Part shown: positions 56,572 to 64,000 of the stretch, in pieces
Layout: the number at the start of each line of letters is the position of its first letter
Numbering within the stretch: position 1 is the first letter of the stretch
Source: Sequoia sempervirens
Taxonomy: Eukaryota; Streptophyta; Pinopsida; Cupressales; Cupressaceae
Reading direction: 5' to 3'
Length of the DNA: 64,000 nt
NCBI GenBank assembly: GCA_007258455.2
Contig: VDFB02193867.1
Span: 528,582,657 to 528,646,656 of the forward strand
Made by a program: the position numbers and the translations under genes
Notes under the pieces: model-generated
Seen by the model: only the letters and a program-made list of their open reading frames with translations
Database searches by the model: none
Told to the model about the DNA's origin: nothing

Positions 56572-57850
56572 CTATGCCATATACTCACACAGTCCTCTGC
56601 CTTTAATAGTCTTGGTAGGCCTGACCTCGATGTCATACTCCAGGATCTTGGTGATCCAATTATCCCTTTTTTCTATGATCTCTCCCTCCATGATGTATTC
56701 CCGCACACTAGAATGTGCGACATATACCAGAACTTTGCTACAGGAAATTAGATGGCGGAACTTTTTAAGTCCCTTTACTATTGCGAAATCCTGTCTTTCA
56801 ACGAAGTTATAATTCGCCTCATATTCCTTTAAGGTTCGGGAATAGAACGCAACTGGATGCTCTCCCTTTCCTTCTCTATCCTTTTGAGTCAGAACAGTAG
56901 CGATACTGGACTTGCTACTGAAGGCATACATTATAAAATCTTTGTATTGATCTGGATTAATTAACACCGGGGCTGTGGAGATCACTTCCTTGACCTTTTC
57001 AAATGCCTCCCGAGCCTCCGTTGTCCACTTGAAAATTTGATCCTTTTTTGGCATTAGGGTGATCGGCCTAATTATTCTCGCAAAATCGGAAATAAATTTA
57101 CTGACGAAATTTACTTTGCCCAGAAAAGACTGGACACCTTTCTTATTTACCGAGAGAGGAAGCTCCTTTATAGCCCTTACTCGTTCGGGGTCAATCGAAA
57201 TACCTTCCTTCGACACATGTCCTAACAACTTACCCTGAGGTACTCCGAATACACATTTCCTTGGATTTGAGAAAATCCTGAACTCCTGGCACTTTTGAAA
57301 AACCAACTCCAAATGATCGAAATGATCATCTTTAGATTTAGAGAACACAGTAAGGTCATCCAAATAGATTAGGATAAACTTATTGATCGGTTCGCTAAAT
57401 GTGACTTCCATAGTTCTCTGGAAATTTGCCCCTGCATTAGATAAACCGAAAGGCATTTTAGCATATGCAAATGTTCCCCACTTGGTGGTGAACGTAGTCT
57501 TGTGCTGATCTTCTTCTTTTACTCGAATCTGGTTATAGCCAGAGAAGCCATCCAGTAGAGAGAACATTTCCGATCATGCGATAGTTTGGAGAATCAACTC
57601 CATAGAAGGAAATGGATAGTGGTCTTTTAGAGATGCTCTGTTTAGGTCTCGAAAATCCACGCGTAAGCAGATATCACCATTCTTCTTTCAGACTGGTACT
57701 AGATTTGATACCCAAGTACTATGTTTAATTGGGAAGACAATACGTGACTCAATGAGCTTGGTTAGCTCTTGTGCCATCAAGGCTTCAATTTTAGGGTTGA
57801 CCGGCCGCTGTTTCTGTCAGACTGGTTTCGCACCTTCTGTTAGCTCAATA
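56572..57850 (-). pseudogene. e3: reverse transcriptase and RNase H
   Basis: The same frame as integrase. Pre-RT region RPVNPKIEALMAQELTKLIE near 57805-57745. RT: ICLRVDFRDLNRASLKDHYP (about 57680-57620), FSLLDGFSGYNQI (57564-57526), TTKWGTFAYAKMPFGLSNAG (57486-57427), catalytic YLDD at 57366-57355. Connection: KCVFGVPQGKLLGHVSKEGI (about 57260). RNase H: 56960-56580 (HPVAFYSRTLKEYEANYNFV; ILEYDIEVRPTKTIKGRG); its first Asp region reads FSSKSSI. Three in-frame TGA codons interrupt RT (57815, about 57690, about 57578), and TAG at 56571 separates it from integrase. No G-patch is present in e3. Confidence 0.9.
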
Positions 57851-58309
57851 GTATGTTGAATGATGCCATGATCATAACCTTCCAGATCATCGTAGGACCA
57901 GGCCACTACTCTATATTTCCCACAAAAACTGATAAGCCTTTCTTTATCTTGCTGTGAGACATCTTTTCTGACCCGAAGGTTCCTGTCATCGGAAACCCGA
58001 AGGTTTTCATAATCACCTTTTTCCGCCATGAGTTTCCGCTTATCATTTCGGGCGTCACTACAATCAAAATTTTTTTTGAGAGTAACCAATCCTTTCGGGA
58101 GCTTATTTGACTTTAGCTGCATAATTTGTCCTTCGTAGGCCTCGGCGATCTTTGGTTGGAGTTGATCAGCAAATTCCCCTGAGTGTTGAATAAACGAGGC
58201 GATGTGTTCATCACTCTCAAATACTTGCCAACTCTGGTCATTGTCGGGTATTGCTGGTCTAACAAGCACTTGCACTGAATATTTGTTCCGAAGCAAGTCG
58301 GAGACAGGA
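57851..58309 (-). pseudogene. e3: linker between extra RNase H and RT
   Basis: Open in the pol frame (58335-57817): DPVSDLLRNKYSVQVLVRPA, a variable hydrophilic stretch, LKSNKLPKGLVTLKKNFDCS, then the conserved pre-RT motif KYRVVAWSYDDLEGYDHGII. It replaces the position taken by the G-patch linker in e1 and e2. Confidence 0.7.
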
Positions 58310-58930
58310 TCAAACTGAGCACCGATTACCGCCATGCGATCTGCATCACCATTCTGTGCTTGGGGAATGGTCAGGATGTTGAAAGCTTCAAAACTTTCTA
58401 CAAGGTCCTAGATTCGATGCCGATAGGATCTCATGCGAATATTCTTTTCTGCTGAGATTCCTCGGACCTGATTAACTACCAGTTCTGAATCTCTGAACAC
58501 AATCAATTGCTTGATACCCATTCATTCCACTAGGCTTAGGCCTTGGACTAACCCCTCATATTCAGCCTCGTTATTTGAACAAGCGAATTGGAATCGGAAA
58601 GACCTCAACAACTTTCTATTATGTGGGGATATTAGACATACCCCTGCACCAGCTCCAACTTTGCTTCTTGCTCCGTCAAAATACAATGTCCACAGCTCAC
58701 TTGCTTGGTCATCGTCGAGTTCTTTGACAACCTTTGGAAGAACTTGGTCTTCATCATAAATCACATATGTGCCCAATCCGGTAGCATGATAATTTCTGAA
58801 AGGATCATTGTTTATATGTTCACTCAACAGAGCATCTTCCTTATCACTTCGGTCTCCATTCACCTTCTCCTCCTCTAGCAGTTCGACATTGTACATGTCC
58901 TGCTTGGTGATGAGGTATGTGCGGCTTCAA
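58310..58930 (-). pseudogene. e3: extra (archaeal-like) RNase H, upstream of RT
   Basis: In order: WTLYFDGARSKVGAGAGVCL (first Asp), NNEAEYEGLVQGLSLVE (Glu), a TGA stop near 58520, IVFRDSELVVNQV (second Asp), a TAG near 58408, and NGDADRMAVIG (last Asp). All four catalytic positions are present. It corresponds to the domain at 44460-45083 in e2 and 18465-18870 in e1, but lies before RT instead of after RNase H. The N-terminal part (YNVELLEEEK; DDDQASE) links it to protease. It is in the pol frame, one base back (-1) from the gag-protease frame; the change near 58920 could be a programmed shift or simple decay. Confidence 0.85.
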
Positions 58931-59926
58931 AGTTAATCAGGGCCTCATTCGCCACATGTTTGGAATGCAGAGCCTCTGATTCTATCTTCATCTTCGCGCC
59001 ATGTTTGGTCCTAAGTATTAGATGTGACCAATCTAAAGACAAATAGCCGCCCACCTTCGAAGTAAACTCTCGAGAAAGACAAAGACCAAACATTGGTGGA
59101 ACATCTATGATCACTATATCTTGCGGGACCATGATACTTGGGCAGGAAAATAGAGTTAGCGGAAGTGCTTTGATGACACCCACAGTATCAACCTTATTTC
59201 CATCTAGCTGCATCACCCCTTTCTTCATAGGTTCGTAGCTGAGTCCTAAGGTTTCGGCTATCAGTTTTGTCATAACCGTTGTACTAGCGCCAGAATCAAT
59301 CATAGCGTTGTGTAATAGTTTCTCCCCTATAATGAGGGTCAAGAAGAAGGGTTGAGGTTTTGGCCTACCTCTGCCATGTGTATGAGATTCCTTCGCTTTG
59401 TTTGCGAGAACCTTAGCTGGTGACATTTGATAAACTGCCTCGGTACTGGCCAGAGGCTCGGTTAGTGCTGGGTCAATCTGTTGCTGAAGCGCCTTTTCGA
59501 GTATAGTTTTTTGTTCCGGGATAGCTAGAATGTCCCATAAAGACACATTAGCGGATGATTTCTTCAACTGCTCCACCACATTAAAAGGTGAGGAGCTCAG
59601 AGATTTTTGCTCCTTTGCTCTTGTTATAATAATTTCCTTCCGCGGTTGAGAAGACAAAGAGACGGTCGGAGCACCAGGAATTTGATCTGAAACGTCTTTG
59701 CATTGCGGGTTGTCTGAAAGTGAAACTACGGACTCACTGGTGAATCTCTGCTTGGAGCGTGTGTTATAGTCAGATTGTACCCGCGGCGTTTCGGCTGTGG
59801 ACGTGTCATTTGCAAACACCATTTCCTTGTCTTCCATCCATGAGAAAAGCGCATGATCAGGAACAATATCGGACTCTTGCTCTAAGGACATTCCCTGTAT
59901 TTGCGTGGTAAGGACCGCATTCTCCA
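58914..59926 (-). pseudogene. e3: aspartic protease
   Basis: A long open frame (59927-58875). It starts with a polar, variable region, then FNVVEQLKKSSANVSLWDIL (about 59580-59520), the pre-protease segment shared with e1 and e2. The active site is MIDSGASTTVMT (Asp codon at 59297), the flap region LPLTLFSCPSIMVPQDIVII, and the end GGYLSLDWSHLILRTKHG. All key protease residues appear intact and no stop interrupts it until the frame change at about 58920. It would mature the polyprotein. Confidence 0.85.
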
Positions 59927-59950
59927 TTGCTGAGGCATATATGTACTCTT

Positions 59951-61220
59951 CGTTCTCTATCGCAATACCTTAACTACATTGCTCTGCTACCCTTTGTTGT
60001 AAGTTGCCATGCGGACAATTTCGGGGCATATGTGCATCGTTGCAAGGGAAGCACCATGGATTGATGTCATCAATAAGATTTTTTTGTCCCGCGGTTAATT
60101 CTCTACTAGAGCTTGGCGACGCACCTGCCAGCGATGTAGGCACCGGAACCATTTGGTTTGTAGCCACTACTGGTGAATTAGTGCGAGGCGCATTCTGATA
60201 TTGATTTTGCTGATAGGTAGGCCGCCCACCTTGATAGTTCTGATATGCAGGCCATGGAAGCATTTCTTGGTTCCACTTGAGAGTTGTTATATCGTTCGCC
60301 ATAGTCCGCAACATCTCCTTGAGGTTGCCCATCTCATTCTTGGGAGCACCCGATGTAGAGGTCAAGTTTTCGGGAGCGGCTGTATATGAGTACGCTGACT
60401 GGGGAGTTGCTGGCGCACTGGTCAACGCAACCTCTTGTGCTACGTTTGATATCTCAGGAAATATCGGCACAACAGGTCGAGGAGGCAATTTCCCATAGTC
60501 TATCAAGTGATTCTCTGCTTTGATTGCGGTGGCATATGCATCTGGTAAAGTGGCTCCTCCCAAAGACTTGATCATCATAGAAATGTCGAGATTGATGGAC
60601 TTTAGATAAAACATGAATGCCAATTCTAGAGTCGGGCGGATAGTTACAGGAATCCTCCACCAACTTGAGTGAAATCGGGCATTGAAGTCTGTTAGAGCCT
60701 CCTGGGGTGCTCGTTTGATGACGAATAACTGATAATATAGCGAAGAACGATCTCCGTCATTTGAAAACCTTTCATAGAATGGATCTCTGAGGTCATCCCA
60801 AGTGTGAATGGTATTAGGAGTCAGTGTTTAGTACCAATCCAGAGCTTTGCCTTTGAAGGACGCAGCAAGGAGCCTCAGGGCTACATTCTGCACTGTGATA
60901 CCGTGTACCAGACATACATCTGCTACATCCTGCAAATGCTCTGCTGGCGTTTTTTTGTTATCTCCGGTGAATTTTGGAAGAGCTTTCAGGGCCGAAACCG
61001 GAATAGCGCCCCAAACAGCAGGCGCTACCGGACCTACCAGGGGGCTTCTAGCATCCCATGCTACATAATTTCTATTCGCGGCCGGCAACATGGTGAGAGG
61101 AAAGGGTGGTGGGAATGGAACGGTTACTAACTGATTTGCGGCTTGGACTGTCCCTAATGGAGGCACTAGTAAACCTGGGTTATTTGCAGTTTGGGATCTA
61201 GTTACAGGCCGATGGCTCAT
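59951..61220 (-). pseudogene. e3: gag
   Basis: ATG at 61220 (MSHRPVTRSQTANNPG), only 67 bases after the 5' LTR. Capsid-type domain: WGAIPVSALKALPKFTGDN, HLQDVADVCLVHGITVQ, LLAASFKGKALDWY (to 60831), a TAA at 60828, then WDDLRDPFYERFSND and FNARFHSSWWRIPV. A Gln/Pro-rich region (60400-60150) precedes the nucleocapsid motif CFPCNDAHMPRNC (about 60040-60000), a zinc knuckle with 2, 3 and 4 residue spacers. A TAA at 59970 is followed in the same frame by protease. It would build the particle and bind RNA. Two stops only, so it is comparatively well kept. Confidence 0.88.
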
Positions 61221-61252
61221 ACACCCCTTTAGAAGACAATTTCATTAGTTTG

Positions 61253-61271
61253 GGTCTCACCGGGCGTGCCA
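61253..61271 (-). promoter_or_regulatory. Primer-binding site of e3
   Basis: In element sense TGGCACGCCCGGTGAGAC begins 17 bases after the 5' LTR. It starts with TGG, as a complement of tRNA CCA ends, and resembles the TAGCACCCACCGTGGGG site of NA. The tRNA is not assigned. The 16-base gap to the LTR is longer than usual. Confidence 0.6.
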
Positions 61272-61287
61272 GAAAAAAAGGACAAAC

Positions 61288-62786
61288 TGTTGACGCCAAA
61301 ATTTGACGAGATAATAGTGCCTTATGGGAAACTCAGTTCAAGGGGGACCCCTTTGTGCCAAACTAAGTGACCTCCAGATTTTAAAGAAGTCGGCTTCTTC
61401 TATAATGGTTTTTTGGAAAGGGAAAAGGAAGCGGATATGATGAAACAAATAATAATCTAAGGCGATGCCCCAAAGCTTACTGATAGGCACGATAAATCAT
61501 AGACTTAAGGGCCTGAATGTTATTGTTATGTTCCAAAACATCAGAAACTTAAAGCTATAGCATAAACAATTCATTTAATTGACATAAAATAGTATCACAT
61601 ACATTCTCACTGCTAAGAAGAGTCATTAAGACATGATTTAGATAAGCAAGTTTGCATTCAATGTATAGAAGTCTCCTCAAATGAAATGCTTAAGACAATA
61701 AGAAGCATAGTTTATAGTTTAATCAAAACATGAAAAACAGAAAGGCCGAACAATAGGCACAGTCTGAAAGTTTCTTGCGAATAAACATGCAAAAGAGGCC
61801 TGGTGTCTCTTGCTAAAACCAGTATTCTTTCAAAAATCTTTTTATTTCTCCTTGACAGAGAGAGTATATATAGTCGGAGAGCAAAATCACACTGCTTTGG
61901 AGAGCTGTAACAAAAAGATCCCACAATCTCCCGTAATGATGCCCGAATAAGAATATTCCCAATGCCGTTATAAGAGCAACCAGTCAGAACACAGCATCCA
62001 GTCGATCAGTTGCAGGCGTGCCCTTTGTAATGATGGCAGCGGTCCCAACCGAGCTTCGAAGCGACAAGTGTCGCCCACCACTTCAGAGAACCATGACGAG
62101 CAGCACCCGATAACACTATCTCGCTTAGCCAACCCATAGCTTGCTTTGATAATCAGTGTAAGGCACGTGGCAACAAATCGTGGCCCGAATGAGAACTCCT
62201 CCTAATGTTGCCGAGAGCTTGCGGAGAAATGACACGTGTTCAAGGGACTAGGGTTGCTTTGAAAATGGAGGGAAGGCCGTATGAACCGGGTGGCAAAAGA
62301 CGCATGGCCGCGTTTCACAACCCACGGTGTTCTCATCCCTGCTGCTGTTTAAAAGTTGCGAACCGTTGACACGTGGCTGAAGGTAGGTCCCGCTAGGAAA
62401 TAAAGAAGGCCTATAGAAATATTTCACAGCCCGCAGCTGCATATTCTATCCCTGTAAGGAAAGTTTGCGATATGCCGCCACGTACCAAGATGCGGGCCCC
62501 TCGATGAATCTTAGGATTGTTGGCCCTTTATGGAAGGCTTAGCAACCTGAAGAGAACACAAAGCAACAGAAAATAAAAAAGCCCGTAGGTGAGACACGTG
62601 GGCGCCCAGCGCAGCATTTTAGGAGCCGAAAGGGGAGCCGCCAGCCGAAGTTGCGAAGTGAGAAATGCGCAAAGGGAAAGATCAAAACCTGCCGGGAAGC
62701 CGAAAAAACCTCAGAGACGCACAGGCCAGCGCATGAATATGTACAAAAGGAACCTGAAGGGAGCTGCTTGAATCATTATTTCAACA
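61288..62786 (-). mobile_element. 5' LTR of e3
   Basis: 1499 bp, 95-96 % identical by eye to the 3' LTR. In element sense it starts TGTTGAAATAATG and ends GGCGTCAACA. A TATA box (CTATATATACTC) lies at 61862-61873, giving about 0.9 kb of U3 and about 0.57 kb of R-U5. U3 holds four CACGTG boxes (62164, 62233, 62370, 62595) and ACGT in GCCACGTACC near 62480. Confidence 0.95.
62164..62600. promoter_or_regulatory. Cluster of G-boxes in e3 U3
   Basis: CACGTG at 62164-62169, 62233-62238, 62370-62375 and 62595-62600. In plants this core is bound by bZIP and bHLH factors (abscisic-acid, light and stress responses). Three of the four are kept in the other LTR (48380, 48447, 48584). All lie upstream of the LTR TATA box in element sense. 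Confidence 0.6.
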
Positions 62787-62791
62787 GTACC
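62787..62791. repeat. Target-site duplication of e3, right copy
   Basis: GTACC directly after the LTR, identical to 47500-47504. Confidence 0.95.
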
Positions 62792-63469
62792 CATCAAGAT
62801 CCATGAGGTCTTGTGTTATGCTAGGACATCCCTTTGTGATGGTGGTTATCCCGATACCTAGCCTGACCAAAGTCTTTGTCACTTTGGGGTGTTGGGATAA
62901 CCTTGTTTGTTGTGTATGTTTTGTGCATTAGATGCTAACTTGCCTTGGTTTTATGTACCATGGTAGCTCGTGTCTTATGCTATAGCAAAAAATAAATGCT
63001 CCAAAGATGGAAAATTGCATTCATGATTTCATTTCATTTCATTGCATGTATCATTCATCCATTCTTGTTTCTAACTCATGACTTGTGATTTTGGTTGTGC
63101 AAACTTTGATTCTTTTCCCTTTTCTCTTCTCAGGATACTAAGGGTTCTTGACAAGTGCAAAATCATGCCCACACTATGCCTATCACCTACCCACATTCCC
63201 ATGCAAGACCTTATTGACACTTATGATTGCATTGAATTTCATAGAAGCATCCATTTTCCATTCATATTGCATGTTACATCATAAGTCTATTATCCCATAT
63301 GCATAATAGGCTGATAAGAGTAGGCATCTTAGGTTCATTTTAATCCATACATGTCCATATTAACATTTACACATTACATAGCTCACCACCTACAACACAC
63401 ATTGTTAGGTCCATAATAATTGCATATCATACCCAAAATTCATTCCATCCTACATCATAATCGTTGATA
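62792..63469 (+). other. e2 3' region, right of the e3 insertion
   Basis: Continues the sequence interrupted at 47499. No gene; AT-rich. Short open frames here have no family resemblance. The e2 3' LTR is not reached before the window ends. Confidence 0.45.
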
Positions 63470-63785
63470 CATCATAATGCATAACATAATCATCCACATA
63501 AGCATAAATCAGCATCAACATAATCATCCAAATAAGCATAAACCATCATCAACATCATGCATAATATAATCATCCACATAAGCATAAATCACCATCAACA
63601 TCATCCATAATATAATTATCCACATAAGTATAAATAATCATCAACATCATGCATAATATAATCATCCACATAAGCATAAATCATCATCAACATCATGCAT
63701 AATATAATCATCCACATAAGTATAAATCATCATCAACATCATGCATAATATAATCATCCACATAAGCATAAATCATACACATATG
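63470..63785 (+). repeat. 46-bp tandem repeat, nearly seven copies
   Basis: A unit built of ATAATCATCCACATAAGCAT, AAATCATCATCAACATCATG and CATAAT is repeated head to tail. The first copies are shortened and varied, the last four nearly identical. There are no spacers between units, so it is a minisatellite. It lies in the presumed 3' region of e2, where such repeats are typical for this group. Confidence 0.85.
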
Positions 63786-64000
63786 CATACATTGCACTAT
63801 CCATAATAAGGGCATAAAAACATACTCATATGCATAACATAAATCATCCATCACATAAAAATAACATATAGTGCCAATAAGGGATATCACATATCATATC
63901 ATAATCAAAATAATAATGTTCATCTCATCATAATGTCTCAAACATAATCAAATACATATCCATCAAATACATCATCAAATAAAATGGTACAAGTCCAAGG
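63786..64000. other. AT-rich end of window
   Basis: CATA/ATCA-rich sequence like the preceding repeat, without a gene. Confidence 0.4.

Larger units (their letters stand above)
47505..62786 (-). mobile_element. Element e3: complete 15.3-kb Ty3/gypsy Tat-like retrotransposon
   Basis: Two long direct repeats (47505-49000 and 61288-62786) bound a 12.3-kb interior, and GTACC flanks both ends. All pol genes are on the minus strand, so the right repeat is the 5' LTR. The order in transcription sense is 5' LTR, primer-binding site, gag, protease, extra RNase H, RT, RNase H, integrase, a gene on the opposite strand, a long 3' ORF, 3' LTR. It interrupts the 3' region of e2. By eye the LTRs differ at about 65 positions of 1.5 kb (4-5 %), mainly transitions, so it is younger than its surroundings. 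In-frame stops and frameshifts show it is no longer autonomous. It is visibly more GC-rich than the rest of the window. Confidence 0.95.

Noticed and set aside
63470..63785. CRISPR-like regular repeats
   Set aside because: Units abut without unique spacers and the context is a plant retrotransposon; it is a minisatellite.
1..64000. tRNA, rRNA, microRNA or host protein-coding genes
   Set aside because: No cloverleaf-like or rRNA-like sequence and no exon series other than the retrotransposon-linked intron pair was recognised; a tRNAscan and transcript mapping would be needed to exclude small ones.

Overview
This window is intergenic DNA from a plant nuclear genome, built almost wholly from nested, decayed LTR retrotransposons. 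I see no ordinary host gene, tRNA, rRNA or prokaryotic feature. Very AT-rich, ancient, heavily nested Ty3/gypsy (Tat/Ogre-like) and Ty1/copia copies with long LTRs suggest a seed plant with a very large genome, perhaps a gymnosperm. That is inference; no species can be named from the sequence.

Layout. 1-4100: Ty1/copia relic (gag, protease, integrase) split by a 1.62-kb solo LTR (A, 1658-3277, duplication ATAAT). 4185-5003: inverted fragment of a related LTR (C). 5004-26478: debris of a plus-strand Tat-like element (here e1): LTR B, leader, possible gag start, a block with a minus-strand coiled-coil gene relic (8845-12330), protease, G-patch, a solo LTR (D, 15542-17152, duplication AAAGG), RT, RNase H, second RNase H, integrase (to 20218), then a 2.7-kb inverted duplication carrying two copies of an intron-containing gene piece, and another minus-strand coiled-coil gene relic cut at 26478. 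26479-32344: a non-autonomous LTR element (NA) with LTR, primer-binding site, phrase-repeat leader and a low-complexity ORF with a G-patch but no pol. 32345-32444 is an assembly gap. 32445-33545: Ty1/copia LTR. 33915-64000: a second Tat-like element (e2), LTR to beyond the window edge, with gag, protease, G-patch, RT/RNase H, second RNase H and integrase. Inserted in its 3' region is a complete 15.3-kb minus-strand element (e3, 47505-62786, duplication GTACC).

Genes together. e1 and e2 have the order protease / G-patch / RT / RNase H / extra RNase H / integrase. e3 has protease / extra RNase H / RT / RNase H / integrase and no G-patch. Downstream of its integrase e3 has a long 3' ORF with a C-terminal coiled coil and, opposite to pol, a small intact gene with its own TATA box. 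All three pol genes are dead: stops, frameshifts, and each integrase has lost a different catalytic acid.

The least ordinary signals are the differing extra RNase H position, G-patch domains in three elements (including one lacking pol), the antisense gene of e3, short phrase or hairpin arrays differing from element to element, a covarying hairpin shared by several LTR families, and the intron-bearing inverted duplication. e3 is visibly more GC-rich and better preserved than its surroundings, as expected of the youngest insertion.
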